Shown here one piece after another: positions 1-8,859 of a stretch of 27,911 nt of DNA; within the stretch, counting starts at the first letter, position 1, and every line of letters starts with the position of its first letter. Origin of the DNA: Lachnospiraceae bacterium (lineage in GTDB: Bacteria; Bacillota_A; Clostridia; Lachnospirales; Lachnospiraceae); the NCBI GenBank assembly GCA_017620345.1, contig JAFZQP010000084.1:1-27911 (forward strand), in the 5' to 3' direction. Made by a program: the position numbers and the translations under genes. The notes beneath the pieces were generated by a model. The model worked only from the letters and a program-made list of their open reading frames with translations, had not been told where the DNA came from and ran no database searches.

Positions 1-1
1 T

Positions 2-280
2 ATCATAACCACCTACTCAAACCGTCCTCTCTACGTATCGATCTGGATCGGTGTTGCCTCGGCGGTTTTCTCATTTATATACATTATCTATGCGTTTGTT
101 CAATACTTTGTATATAACGCCAATCCCGAAGGTTGGACGACCGTGGCTGCTGCGATATTCTTCTTCGGCGGAGCCATTCTTTCAACCCTCGGACTTATGG
201 GGATATATCTCGGAAACGTATTCGATATGAGCAAAGATCGTCCTCTGTATGCGATACAGGAGACGATCAACTGTGACTAG
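2..280 (+). CDS. Membrane-anchored family 2 glycosyltransferase, C-terminal part only (5' end outside window)
   Basis: The reading frame is open from the first bases of the window to a TAG at 278-280. The translation holds two hydrophobic segments separated by a short loop, followed by the tail G-L-M-G-I-Y-L-G-N-V-F-D and then D-R-P-L-Y-A-I. This is the standard C-terminus of GtrB/DPM1-like polyprenyl-phosphate glycosyltransferases, which load a sugar onto a lipid carrier at the inner membrane face. It is paralogous to the complete enzyme at 8783-9784, whose tail reads G-V-I-G-L-Y-I-G-K-I-F-D and N-R-P-L-Y-V-V. The catalytic domain lies outside the window, so the sugar cannot be guessed. The gene converges on the wecE-like gene with only 3 nt between the stop codons, and both are probably envelope-glycan genes. 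Confidence 0.85.
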   Translation: MITTYSNRPLYVSIWIGVASAVFSFIYIIYAFVQYFVYNANPEGWTTVAAAIFFFGGAILSTLGLMGIYLGNVFDMSKDRPLYAIQETINCD

Positions 281-283
281 TAC

Positions 284-1411
284 TCAGGCGAAGAATTCAA
301 GAGTTTTTTCTATGACTTTGTTCTGATCACCCGCTGACAGTTTGTAATACAACGGCAGGCGTACAAGCCTGTCGCTTTCCGATGTGGTATACTCATCTGC
401 CCCGTCAAATCTTCCGAATTTCAGTCCGGCAGGTGCACTGTGAAGCGGCACATAATGGAAAACACAGAGTATATCATTATCTTTCATATGGCGGATATAA
501 GCTGTACGCGTCTGTATATCTTTACATTTCAAATAAAACATATGCGCATTATGAGTACAGTTTTCAGGTATGATCGGAAGTTCAACCCAGCCCTTGTCTT
601 CAAGCGGCTTAAATGCTTCATAATACCTGTTCCAGCTTGCCATCCTGTCATCCTGCATTTCCTGCGCATGCTGGAGCTGTCCCCACAGATATGCAGCATT
701 AAGATCGCTCGGAAGATAACTGCTTCCGTAATCAACCCAGTTATATTTTGCAACCTGTCCGCGGAAGAACTGTGAACGATTAGTTCCTTTTTCACGTATT
801 ATCTCAGCCTGCAGCGCGTATTCCACATCATTTACGGCTATCGCTCCCCCTTCTCCCATTGAGAAATTCTTGGTCTCATGGAAGGAAAAGCATCCGAAAT
901 CACCTATCGTTCCGAGATTTCTCCCCTTATACGTACTTGTGATCGCCTGTGCCGCATCCTCTACCACGATCAGTCCGTGTCTTCTGGCTATATCCATTAT
1001 CTTATCCATTTCACAGGCAACACCTGCATAATGGACGCAGGCTATGACCTTGGTCCTTCCGGTTATCGCGGCCTCTATCTTGTTCTCATCGATATTCATC
1101 GTATCCGGTCTGACATCAACAAAAACCAGTCTTGCTCCGGTGAGAACGAAAGCATTTGCAGTGGATGAAAAAGTATAACTCGGAAGAATGACTTCATCTC
1201 CGGGTTTGAGATCACACATGATCGCTGCCATCTCAAGAGCTGATGAGCCGCTCGTGGTGAGCAGTACCTTCGCAGCACCGAGTCTGTTCTCAAGCCACTC
1301 ATTACACTTTGCGGTAAACGGACCATCACCGCATATCTTGTGATTGTCGACCGCCTGACGCATATATTCGAATTCATCACCGAAAAACGGTGGAACATTA
1401 AAATGAATCAT
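284..1411 (-). CDS. wecE: DegT/DnrJ/EryC1/StrS-type sugar aminotransferase, WecE (RffA)-like
   Basis: PLP-dependent aminotransferase of about 375 residues, the usual length for the family. WecE converts dTDP-4-keto-6-deoxyglucose to dTDP-4-amino-4,6-dideoxygalactose for surface glycans. Visible marks are the N-terminal F-N-x-P-P block, G-D-G-P-F-T at 28-33, S-G-S-S-A-L near 54, E-D-A-A-Q-A at 151-156, and the Schiff-base lysine K181 in S-F-H-E-T-K-N. The reading frame extends upstream to a TTG at 1435. I start at the ATG at 1411 because the family begins at this point and because purine-rich GGAAGGCAGGA lies just upstream. A probable promoter lies at 1450-1478. Assignment to the class is firm. 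The exact substrate (4-keto rather than 3-keto sugar) is inferred from resemblance to WecE. Confidence 0.85.
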   Translation of the reverse strand: MIHFNVPPFFGDEFEYMRQAVDNHKICGDGPFTAKCNEWLENRLGAAKVLLTTSGSSALEMAAIMCDLKPGDEVILPSYTFSSTANAFVLTGARLVFVDVRPDTMNIDENKIEAAITGRTKVIACVHYAGVACEMDKIMDIARRHGLIVVEDAAQAITSTYKGRNLGTIGDFGCFSFHETKNFSMGEGGAIAVNDVEYALQAEIIREKGTNRSQFFRGQVAKYNWVDYGSSYLPSDLNAAYLWGQLQHAQEMQDDRMASWNRYYEAFKPLEDKGWVELPIIPENCTHNAHMFYLKCKDIQTRTAYIRHMKDNDILCVFHYVPLHSAPAGLKFGRFDGADEYTTSESDRLVRLPLYYKLSAGDQNKVIEKTLEFFA

Positions 1412-1449
1412 GTTTATCCTGCCTTCCGTATTCAAGGGTGGTGTTTAAC

Positions 1450-1478
1450 ATGGTAGCACAAATTGGTCTTTTAGTAAA
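1450..1478 (-). promoter_or_regulatory. Candidate sigma-A-type promoter for the wecE-like gene
   Basis: On the minus strand TTTACT (1473-1478) is followed after 17 nt by TACCAT (1450-1455). Each hexamer matches consensus at four of six positions. The predicted start lies about 30 nt upstream of the ATG at 1411. This is the only decent match found in the 92-nt divergent gap. Confidence 0.35.
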
Positions 1479-1503
1479 ATAGCGGATGTGTTAAACTTGA
1501 TAC

Positions 1504-1767
1504 ATGAAAAAGACAAAACAGATCCTGGCGATAATATGTATAGTGATCCTTATAGGAATGTACATAGCAACGTTCATCCTGGCGATAACAGATAACCCGT
1601 CGACGATGAGTATGTTTAAGGGTTGTGTTGCCTGTACGATCTTTGTGCCCGTTGTGGCATATGTATATATATGCCTTCATAAATTTGCTATGAACCGGTC
1701 CGGACGCAGGGATTATTATTCTCACGCTTCAGACAACGATACCGCTCCGTCAGACGATAAACGATGA
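1504..1767 (+). CDS. Small conserved-type membrane protein, 87 aa
   Basis: The protein begins with K-K-T-K, has two hydrophobic segments (roughly residues 6-28 and 41-59), and ends in a charged, serine- and aspartate-rich tail. This resembles short two-TM proteins common in clostridia; I cannot assign a function. The ATG has no convincing Shine-Dalgarno (a GGAT lies about 14 nt upstream), which lowers confidence in the start. The 3' end overlaps the convergent VanZ gene by 80 nt, so the last 26 or so residues are encoded opposite the VanZ C-terminus. It is divergent from the wecE-like gene. The hydrophobic pattern in this frame supports a real gene. Confidence 0.6.
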   Translation: MKKTKQILAIICIVILIGMYIATFILAITDNPSTMSMFKGCVACTIFVPVVAYVYICLHKFAMNRSGRRDYYSHASDNDTAPSDDKR

Positions 1768-2254
1768 ACATCGTTATCACCGATGCGGTTATGTCCACAC
1801 TGACGTCAAATAATGATCCGTACCTGCCGGGTATGGATCGTTGATTCATCTCATCAACGACTCCAAGGCATGCAACGCCAATCACAGGCAGTACATATGC
1901 AAACACTCTCGGAAGGGATGCAAATCCAAACAGAAGCGACCGGATCAGTATTGATAAAATACCGTATTCTATCATGTGTGCAATCTTGCGCACCACTCTT
2001 TCGGCATTGATCAAAACAGGATCATAATCATATCCGTTCACAGTCACTTCCGAAGACGGCGACATGGCATGGATTATCCCGACAAGTATCGAAGATGACC
2101 GTCTTCCCGAAACATCGGCATCCTCCCCGGAAAAGTGCATGATCACACCCACCCATAAAAGCACAAGAACCATGTTCACACATATAAAGCAGACCGGGTG
2201 CCTGCGTGCAAAACATCGGTAGACATCCATTACCGCAACGATCGTGTTTTTCAT
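1688..2254 (-). CDS. VanZ-family membrane protein
   Basis: A protein of 188 aa with about four membrane segments. VanZ marks are R-K-I-A-H-M-I-E-Y-G-I-L at 89-100, and D-E-M-N-Q with R-S-I-P-G-R-Y-G-S and a following aspartate at 134-154. The first TM (about 21-39) is followed by H-F-S-G, in place of the usual W-x-S loop. VanZ proteins modestly reduce teicoplanin binding in enterococci, but most family members have no tested role beyond the cell envelope. The ATG directly abuts the TAG of the HAD gene (TAGATG at 2257-2252), so the two are almost certainly co-transcribed and translationally coupled. The 3' end overlaps the convergent small membrane protein gene by 80 nt. Family call firm, role unknown. 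Confidence 0.85.
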   Translation of the reverse strand: MKNTIVAVMDVYRCFARRHPVCFICVNMVLVLLWVGVIMHFSGEDADVSGRRSSSILVGIIHAMSPSSEVTVNGYDYDPVLINAERVVRKIAHMIEYGILSILIRSLLFGFASLPRVFAYVLPVIGVACLGVVDEMNQRSIPGRYGSLFDVSVDITASVITMFIVYRLTERYRCLKRENNNPCVRTGS

Positions 2255-2860
2255 CTATTTTACTCCGAGTTTTCCAAGCTCCTCTTCCGCGGATCTCTTA
2301 TCCGTAAAAATGATCCCGTTTATACCAAACTGCCTTGCGGCTTCGATGTTATCCGCATTATCATCAATGAAGACTGCCTCTTCGGGATTTATATCATAAG
2401 TGTCAAGAAGATATCTGTATATCCCGGGTTCCGGCTTTATCATCTTAACATAACAGGAGATCACAGCACCGTCGGCCTTTGATACATAATCAAGTTCCCC
2501 GGGGCACTCCTCAAAACTTCTTCTTGAAAAATTGGACAGAATATAGATCCTGTATCCCTTTTCCTTCAGAGAATCCAACCACTCATCAGTATAATCAAAC
2601 TTCTTCAGAAATCCGGTAAAATGATCATACATAAGCGACCGGATATCCTCTTCCAGTTCCGGATCGTTTGCGACAAATGCCTTAAAGATCTCCTCATCCG
2701 ACCAGACCCCTCTGTCGCACTCGTTCCATACAGGAGACAGAACAGTTGCTTTTGCCATCCTGTCGAATTTTTCCCCGGTAAATCCCATTTCCTCAAACAG
2801 TTTCTCCCATCGAAAATCGATCAGGACGTTTCCCATATCAAAAATAATAGTAGTGATCAT
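2255..2860 (-). CDS. HAD-superfamily phosphatase, YihX-like
   Basis: A cytoplasmic hydrolase of 201 aa, the usual size for the YihX/epoxide-hydrolase-like branch of the HAD superfamily. All four motifs are present: D8-M-G-N-V (the nucleophile is D8; the second acid is a glycine, as in YihX-like proteins), S109 in I-L-S-N-F-S, K142 in I-K-P-E-P-G-I-Y, and D166-D167 in F-I-D-D-N-A-D-N. A helical cap occupies about residues 15-85. YihX hydrolyses alpha-glucose-1-phosphate in E. coli, but substrates vary widely and none can be assigned here. AAAGGA lies 8-9 nt upstream of the ATG. It is first of a two-gene unit with vanZ and divergent from the PilZ gene. Confidence 0.88.
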   Translation of the reverse strand: MITTIIFDMGNVLIDFRWEKLFEEMGFTGEKFDRMAKATVLSPVWNECDRGVWSDEEIFKAFVANDPELEEDIRSLMYDHFTGFLKKFDYTDEWLDSLKEKGYRIYILSNFSRRSFEECPGELDYVSKADGAVISCYVKMIKPEPGIYRYLLDTYDINPEEAVFIDDNADNIEAARQFGINGIIFTDKRSAEEELGKLGVK

Positions 2861-2907
2861 ATCAGGTTTCCTTTCTCTCCGGGATATCTTATGAGCCGCA
2901 ACATGTC

Positions 2908-2936
2908 TTGTCTATGATATAAAAATATGATAGATT
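2908..2936 (+). promoter_or_regulatory. Candidate sigma-A-type promoter for the PilZ gene
   Basis: TTGTCT (2908-2913), a 17-nt spacer and TAGATT (2931-2936) precede the PilZ start by about 30 nt. Both hexamers match four of six consensus positions. No sigma-28-like flagellar promoter was seen here. Confidence 0.35.
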
Positions 2937-2966
2937 ATTCAATGATAATTCGAGTAAGGAGCCGTT

Positions 2967-3311
2967 ATGGAAGAAAAAAGACAGGATAAGCGTTTACCTA
3001 TAGGTATCAAATTATCGATTTCCAATCTGTATAAAGAGAATACAAATACGATAATGGATATTGACCTTAATGTTGAAGTCATCGATATCTCATCAAAGGG
3101 GATCGGTTTTGTTTCGCAATGCATCCTTCCGGTCGGCTACTACTTTATCGCCAATATTGAACTTACACCCGAGCTTCCCCAGATAATAACCGATGTCCGT
3201 GTCATCAGAAGTTCCGCCATCGATAAGCGCAACTATCGATACGGGTGCGAATTTGTATCTATCTCACCGAGTGTAAAGCAGATGCTCGATGATTTTTCGT
3301 TAAGTCTGTGA
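2967..3311 (+). CDS. Stand-alone PilZ-domain protein (probable cyclic-di-GMP receptor)
   Basis: The 114-aa protein is essentially one PilZ domain. Both parts of the c-di-GMP binding signature are visible: R5-x-x-x-R9 in the N-terminal strand and D40-x-S42-x-x-G45 at the start of the beta barrel. The C-terminus has the usual Y-G-C-E-F-V strand. By family knowledge such single-domain proteins switch a partner (motility, polysaccharide export or a transferase) when c-di-GMP binds. A strong AAGGAG lies 5 nt before the ATG. The gene converges with the envelope gene cluster ending at 3320 (8-nt gap), so a link between c-di-GMP and the glycan genes is possible but only positional. Confidence 0.9.
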   Translation: MEEKRQDKRLPIGIKLSISNLYKENTNTIMDIDLNVEVIDISSKGIGFVSQCILPVGYYFIANIELTPELPQIITDVRVIRSSAIDKRNYRYGCEFVSISPSVKQMLDDFSLSL

Positions 3312-3319
3312 TATACGGT

Positions 3320-5011
3320 TCATCTGATATTATATAATCTCAGGCCGCCAACATCCTCAAGTTCAACAAGCTCGTATTTTCCACCGTCCCCATGTTCATC
3401 ACAGAATCTGCGCTCCACTTCGGGACTGATATTGTCGATCAGGATAACTCTGTCATCTCTTGCCGCAAGAGCCTTGAAAGGATCCCTGTATCCGAATCTT
3501 TCCGCTATATCAAAACATATCGGCATATGTGCAGATAACACAAGATCGGCTGACAGATAGTTATCAAACTGTCCCTTCCTTCCGGGGGTAAAAACATCAT
3601 ACTTTCCATAATCGATCATTGTAAATACATCCCCTACGAACAGATGGTCCTTATTATTCTCCATATATGTCACAAGCTTTTCATAATCCGGCAGTTTCCT
3701 GACATCTTTCCTGTATTCGAACTCGTTTCCGAGTCTGTGTCCGATCAGTGACAGACCAAGCACAAACAATACGCAGGCACGTGTATATACGTCTATCCTG
3801 ATATCATTCATATCATCAAGAAGTCTGATAAAAAGGATAAGCTGTCCCAAAAGAAGGGCACATACGATCCTGTGGCACCATCTTCCGCTGTACTGGAAGT
3901 AGAAAAGAACAATAAATGATATGATGAACTGTGATGATATATTTGCGATATGATACAGTCTGTTATCTTCTTTCCAAACAGCGGCAGATAAGATCGCAAG
4001 TATCATGACGAGCCCGGTCACAATACTGCTGAGTCTGAAAAGCTCCTTATAAATATTGTCGACCCAGGCTTTCAGGAAATCCGTATTCACGTAGCCGATC
4101 CCCTTTGGTTCGATCAGGCTGATCTCATCCATAAGATCCGTCGTCATAAAATCAGTATCGGAATATTCATATGTTATGAACATTGTGGCATCATTTTCCG
4201 AAACTCCGAGTTCTTCAAGTCTGCTTCCGTGAAGTTCATACAGAAGAGCATCATTATGATAGTCGACCATATTGGCGGCCGAATAATAAAAGGATATATA
4301 TTCGTTCCATTCTTTTGAAGCGTAGGCGGCATGATCGGCAAAACAGCAGATTCCGAACAGAGCAAATACAGGTATAAAATACATGCAATACGACTTGATC
4401 GTCTTCGCGATCCTTTTTTCCGTAATGTCAGAGATCACCAGCCATATCCCGTATATACCCGCTAACATCGTTGCAAGAAGGAACGATTCCAAACGGATTA
4501 TGTGCGAGAAAAAAGAACCGGCTACAGCGATGAAGACAAGAGTTCTTCTCGCTCTTACCGGATGTTCTTCTTTAATGATACCGAAAAGTATCATAAAAGA
4601 CATCATTCCCAGAACGAGCGCGATCTTTGAAAACTGAAGTGCAACATATACCTCGTAAGAACTTGCAGCCAGGTAGATGACCGACAGTATTTTACCCGCT
4701 GCATTTTTAGCAAGTATATATGTGAACGCAGTCGTCACACAAAAAGTGACCGCGTACATTATAACGGCATGCCACCTGAGTTCCGGTATCATCCGGGACA
4801 GAAAGCACAGGATCTTACCATATATGATCCCCGAATAATTAAGATGGGGTTCTGTGTGTCCGTATACTCCTTCAGCCAGCATTGCTATTCCTATATCGTC
4901 AGACTCCTCCCAGAACGGTCTGAACAATAATAATGCTGTTACCAGGCTTACCAGATTTGATACGAGAGCAAATCCCGACCTTGACGTTATAAACGATCTG
5001 ATCCTGTTCAT
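3320..5011 (-). CDS. Polytopic membrane protein, GT-C-like, unknown substrate
   Basis: A protein of 563 aa. Membrane segments run from about residue 12 through the middle, interrupted near 235-320 by a polar, probably extracytoplasmic loop. A soluble C-terminal domain of about 130 residues follows. The first TM is followed by E-S-D-D (D38-D39) and an aromatic stretch, the position and type of acidic motif found in GT-C glycosyltransferases that use lipid-phosphate sugars. I do not recognise a named family. It is the last gene of the eight-gene minus-strand unit, 10 nt after the YfhO-family stop, with AAGGA six or seven nt before the ATG. A second extracytoplasmic transferase acting with YfhO is the simplest idea. 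A structural membrane component is the alternative. Confidence 0.8.
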   Translation of the reverse strand: MNRIRSFITSRSGFALVSNLVSLVTALLLFRPFWEESDDIGIAMLAEGVYGHTEPHLNYSGIIYGKILCFLSRMIPELRWHAVIMYAVTFCVTTAFTYILAKNAAGKILSVIYLAASSYEVYVALQFSKIALVLGMMSFMILFGIIKEEHPVRARRTLVFIAVAGSFFSHIIRLESFLLATMLAGIYGIWLVISDITEKRIAKTIKSYCMYFIPVFALFGICCFADHAAYASKEWNEYISFYYSAANMVDYHNDALLYELHGSRLEELGVSENDATMFITYEYSDTDFMTTDLMDEISLIEPKGIGYVNTDFLKAWVDNIYKELFRLSSIVTGLVMILAILSAAVWKEDNRLYHIANISSQFIISFIVLFYFQYSGRWCHRIVCALLLGQLILFIRLLDDMNDIRIDVYTRACVLFVLGLSLIGHRLGNEFEYRKDVRKLPDYEKLVTYMENNKDHLFVGDVFTMIDYGKYDVFTPGRKGQFDNYLSADLVLSAHMPICFDIAERFGYRDPFKALAARDDRVILIDNISPEVERRFCDEHGDGGKYELVELEDVGGLRLYNIR

Positions 5012-5021
5012 GTTGATCCTT

Positions 5022-7754
5022 TCATACCCTGACTAAAGAAAAAACTGCATATACTATCGGAATGATATATATAACTGCAATAACCGCCGCCGTTGCAAAG
5101 GCATATGCATATCCCAATACCGTATCCATTCCGCTTGTCCCGGTCTTCCTTCTTCTGTCTGATATCGATACGGCAATGATAATGCCCAAAAATAAGACGG
5201 CTGTAATGATACCGATCTTCATATACGGCGGAAAATATGAAAGATGCACATTCCCCTTTGTTACCGGAACGTATGTAAACAGGCCGTTTGCGCCATTGAT
5301 ATCGACAACCGTCCCGTTTGTCTTCGCAGTCCACCCATTTGTGTACGGAACCGGTATAAGTATCCCCTCGTATCCCGAAGGCATATTCTCCAGTTCTATA
5401 TCAAGGCTTCGTTTTCCACGCGAAACCTTCAGGTCATAAGACATCCTGTCACATAATGAAGACAGGATATCTCTGTCTATCTCATACAGGTAAAAATCAT
5501 AATCAAAGCCGGCTTCGCTGATATCCCGGTCTATAATGATCACGACATCTTCGTTACAAAACGATCCCAGTTCCAGAGTGTTGTTGTTAAAATGCGCCGG
5601 GAACAGATCATTGTCGTTTTCATGTATGCTCGGAACCGGTATGACCTTATCATTTACCGATATCCGCGTATTATAGTAATCGGTATCTATTGTTCTGCCT
5701 TTAAAATACAGCGTTTTGTTTCCTTTAACGCTGATCTCGTACCTGATCTTCTCATGATTCAGGGAGTTTTCCACTGTCGGTTCCGTACTTATTATGGAAA
5801 ATATTGGTGCCTTTTCTCCCATTGCTTTCGCGTATGAATTGATAACGGACAACGGATCATCTGTTTCCAACGCAGAACGATCGGCGATCGGTATCGCAAA
5901 CGGCAGCATGAACCGGTTCCTATACAGATGGTATTTTTTTCTTTCTCCGGTCATATGATCGATCTCGATATCAGCAGTATCTACCTTTTCATACAGTGTG
6001 CCATCAAGATCTTCATATGAGACAACATCCGAAATATGAAGCAGCGTATCGGAAAAGATATTGCCTCCCGAATCAAGTATCCGCGTAAACTGACTGCTGT
6101 AACCAAGTCGTGTTGCTCCGCTTATCTGGTCAGATGTAGCAAAGCTCGTCCATCCGCTCAGAGTCTCACGTTTCATAACCACTCCATAATTGGAATTAAG
6201 ACTGGTATCAGGGTTTTTTATCCTCATGGTCGCGGCATCTTCTCCGGTTGCAAGTTCATCTCCAAATGCTTCCGTAAGCTGGTTGGCAATCCTTATATAT
6301 TCGCCCTCCTGTTCCGGATCATTTCCGTAATCGGAATCATACATGGGTTTCCCGATCATTATGATGCCGAATATCATCATCTCAACAAGCCACACAAAAA
6401 TACAATATCCAATGTATTTTCCTCTGTTTACACTTATAAGCAAAAAATGAGCCGCGGCGCCAAAAAGCATGATACACATAGTCAGGATGACTACGGAATG
6501 TTCGGACAATCCCACATTGTTCATGTACCACTTTTTGAAGACACCGGTCAGTATCACACATATAATCAGACACAGCACATATCCTGCCTTACTCCGGCCA
6601 TCCGGCACTTTACGAACATCTCTCTTCTCGTGCAGAAATGCTGCGATCCCGCAAACGATACAGTAGATCATAAAACTGTTTCTGAGCGGATAATTAACAT
6701 ATGATCCGAAGTGAAGTATCAGATGGATACTTTCCAAAAAAAGCTGAAGTACAAAGAACAGAATACAGGCGATCGCAAATATCACAGGCCGGATATCTTT
6801 CTTCCTGATTCTGCATGATATGCCGACACCTGCCAGTGCTGCCGGAGCTGACAGTCCGAGAAGTGAAAACCACCTGGATCTATACGCGGGTGTAATACTG
6901 GCCAGTGTTGCGATATATGTTGCGAACATTCCTCCTTCGGTCCCGTTTCCAAACCTTGCCGATGTAAGTGTGAAAACCAGATCCGGAAGCCATGAAAAAG
7001 CCGACAATCCGAGTCCCGCCAATATACCGAAAAGGAATCGTAAAAAGCAGGGTTCATGTATCCGCTCTTTTGACTCCTTATCTGACACAAGCATAATGGA
7101 ATACATCCCGCCTATGAGAAAAACGAACATAAGCATCTGTATCGTAAAGTAAAAATCCAGGATCATAATGAGAAATATCGTAACGGATAATCCCAAAAAT
7201 CTCCCGGTTTTCAGCGCCTTCTGAGAATACATCAGTACAAGCGGTACCAAGGCGGCCATATCGATCCACTGCGGCAGAGTATAATTCATAAGGACAAAAC
7301 CGCAAAGGCCGTACCCCGAAGCAAGAATCAGCCTGAATATATACGGCAGTTCATCATTTATGTACCTGATGAACATACCCATAAACACTGCCGCAAACAT
7401 TATTTTGACAAGCATCATTACAGACATGCATTCAGGTATGTATCTGCGTGGAAAAAAAATAAGAAGCAGGTCGAAAAGAGACGGTTCGCTAAGGCCCGGA
7501 ATTCCCCTGCCAAGATTTGTATACCAGTCAAATATAAGGGATTTTTCCCCATGGATCTCATCGAAATTATGATAGTAATTCATCTCGGCCTGCTGGGCCA
7601 TGTCGTAATAATCAATGGTCTGTTTTCCAAACGGCCACAGTCCATTGGTGGCAAGAACGGCCGTAAATACAACTCCGATGAGAATCGCAGGCAATATGTA
7701 TTCCGTTATTTTTATCTTAAATCCCGTTGATCGGCATATACTTTTTGATATCAT
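5022..7754 (-). CDS. YfhO-family membrane glycosyltransferase-like protein
   Basis: A protein of 910 aa with about a dozen membrane segments over the first 460 residues, a large extracytoplasmic beta-rich region (about 480-860), and terminal TMs near 860-905. It matches the YfhO family: the I-D-Y-Y-D segment after TM1 (acid residues near 48-51), W-Y-T-N-L-G-R-G-I-P at about 77-86, and G-Y-G-L-C-G further on. In Bacillus and Listeria, YfhO works with a CsbB/GtrB-type transferase and a GtcA-type flippase to add GlcNAc to lipoteichoic acid outside the membrane. Here a GtrB/CsbB-type gene lies two genes upstream, but no GtcA-like gene is in the window. The ATG at 7754 is supported by AGAGG six nt upstream, which puts the start 38 nt inside the preceding ATP-grasp gene. 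Confidence 0.88.
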   Translation of the reverse strand: MISKSICRSTGFKIKITEYILPAILIGVVFTAVLATNGLWPFGKQTIDYYDMAQQAEMNYYHNFDEIHGEKSLIFDWYTNLGRGIPGLSEPSLFDLLLIFFPRRYIPECMSVMMLVKIMFAAVFMGMFIRYINDELPYIFRLILASGYGLCGFVLMNYTLPQWIDMAALVPLVLMYSQKALKTGRFLGLSVTIFLIMILDFYFTIQMLMFVFLIGGMYSIMLVSDKESKERIHEPCFLRFLFGILAGLGLSAFSWLPDLVFTLTSARFGNGTEGGMFATYIATLASITPAYRSRWFSLLGLSAPAALAGVGISCRIRKKDIRPVIFAIACILFFVLQLFLESIHLILHFGSYVNYPLRNSFMIYCIVCGIAAFLHEKRDVRKVPDGRSKAGYVLCLIICVILTGVFKKWYMNNVGLSEHSVVILTMCIMLFGAAAHFLLISVNRGKYIGYCIFVWLVEMMIFGIIMIGKPMYDSDYGNDPEQEGEYIRIANQLTEAFGDELATGEDAATMRIKNPDTSLNSNYGVVMKRETLSGWTSFATSDQISGATRLGYSSQFTRILDSGGNIFSDTLLHISDVVSYEDLDGTLYEKVDTADIEIDHMTGERKKYHLYRNRFMLPFAIPIADRSALETDDPLSVINSYAKAMGEKAPIFSIISTEPTVENSLNHEKIRYEISVKGNKTLYFKGRTIDTDYYNTRISVNDKVIPVPSIHENDNDLFPAHFNNNTLELGSFCNEDVVIIIDRDISEAGFDYDFYLYEIDRDILSSLCDRMSYDLKVSRGKRSLDIELENMPSGYEGILIPVPYTNGWTAKTNGTVVDINGANGLFTYVPVTKGNVHLSYFPPYMKIGIITAVLFLGIIIAVSISDRRRKTGTSGMDTVLGYAYAFATAAVIAVIYIIPIVYAVFSLVRV

Positions 7755-8859
7755 TCAAATCCTCTGACGCTATCGTATAATACCCGAATCTCTTCGCGCT
7801 GTCAGTCACTTTCTCGGAAGTTATATCATGAACATCCTCTTCAACCAGTATCTCGGGATGCTCTCTTTTTATCGTACTCAGAACGGCAATGTCATCAGGC
7901 GAGAGAATGAACCTGACACCAGCACATGCATTTTTCGTAACAGAGTAACCGGGTTTATTGCCGAGTGCTATATCTATGACTGCACCGACATAATCATAAC
8001 CTGTAGTCAGTTCCACGAGAGATGAACCTATATTGTCGCCTCCCATTCGCCCGCCTATCTCTATAAGTTTAATAGCCCCTGAATCATTTATCCTGATCTC
8101 AGTGTGAGATGCTCCGTTCCTGATCTTCAGACTGTCGAGTGCATGTTCAACTACGTTCTTAACCTCGGCAAGTACGCTATCATCCAACATTGCCGGTTCA
8201 AGATGGGCAGTTTCGATAAAGTTGGGAGAACCTGTTGTATATTTTTGTGTGATCGCAAGAAAAGTATGCTCTCCGTTCCACGAGATATACTCAACGCTGT
8301 ACTCCTGTCCCGAGACATACTCCTCAATGATCACGCTTTTTTCAAAACCCACCTCGAGTGCATCTCTGACAGCATCACACAGTTCTTCTTTCTTACAAAC
8401 CTTTGTGATCCCCCGACTTCCCGAACGATCCAAAGGCTTTACTATAACCGGCATTTCCAGATCGATCTTATCTGTTTCATCTTCGGAACTGATGGTAATG
8501 CTCTTCGGAGAAGGATCCCCGTTTTTGTAAAAACACTCTCTCATGAACCGCTTATTTGTAGACAAAAGCGTGCTCTCAGGTGAATTTCCGACAAGCCCCA
8601 TTTTATCCGCAACATAATTGACTGTTATAACAGCCAGATCCGAAGATATGGAGCATATACCGTCAATACCGATCTGCTGACATTTTTCAAGTATGCTTTC
8701 CTTTTCGACTATGCTTATAGGATAAAAATAGTCAGCGCTTTTTTCTCCTACATCATCAGCTTTCCAGGCAAACACATGGGTTTCAATCCCTCTGCTCTTT
8801 GCCTTCTGTATAAGAGGCTCCTGAAGGTATGATGCCCCTATGATCGCGATCTTCTTCAT
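7717..8859 (-). CDS. ATP-grasp ligase, carbamoyl-phosphate-synthase-large-chain-like
   Basis: A protein of 380 aa with a Rossmann-like N-terminus (I-A-I-I-G-A-S at 4-10), a pre-ATP-grasp domain to about 110, and an ATP-grasp fold. Visible residues are K141 in V-I-V-K-P, the flexible G-S-R-G loop at 147-150, E179-E180, E254 in H-T-E-I-R-I, and E267 with R271 in I-E-I-G-G-R-M-G-G-D. These are the ATP- and Mg-binding positions, so it is probably active. Family members join a carboxylate to an amine or thiol; several modify sugars or make peptides. The substrate is unknown. Because the Rossmann motif begins at residue 4, the start must be at 8859, leaving a 77-nt overlap with the upstream glycosyltransferase gene and a 38-nt overlap with the YfhO-family gene. 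Confidence 0.88.
   Translation of the reverse strand: MKKIAIIGASYLQEPLIQKAKSRGIETHVFAWKADDVGEKSADYFYPISIVEKESILEKCQQIGIDGICSISSDLAVITVNYVADKMGLVGNSPESTLLSTNKRFMRECFYKNGDPSPKSITISSEDETDKIDLEMPVIVKPLDRSGSRGITKVCKKEELCDAVRDALEVGFEKSVIIEEYVSGQEYSVEYISWNGEHTFLAITQKYTTGSPNFIETAHLEPAMLDDSVLAEVKNVVEHALDSLKIRNGASHTEIRINDSGAIKLIEIGGRMGGDNIGSSLVELTTGYDYVGAVIDIALGNKPGYSVTKNACAGVRFILSPDDIAVLSTIKREHPEILVEEDVHDITSEKVTDSAKRFGYYTIASEDLNDIKKYMPINGI

Noticed and set aside
1412..1435. TTG start for the wecE-like gene at 1435
   Set aside because: It adds eight residues outside the family start and lies on top of the purine-rich ribosome site serving the ATG at 1411.
6036..6704. Plus-strand ORF (222 codons) opposite the YfhO-family gene
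   Set aside because: Wholly antisense to a full-length membrane protein gene; histidine- and isoleucine-rich noise without a domain.
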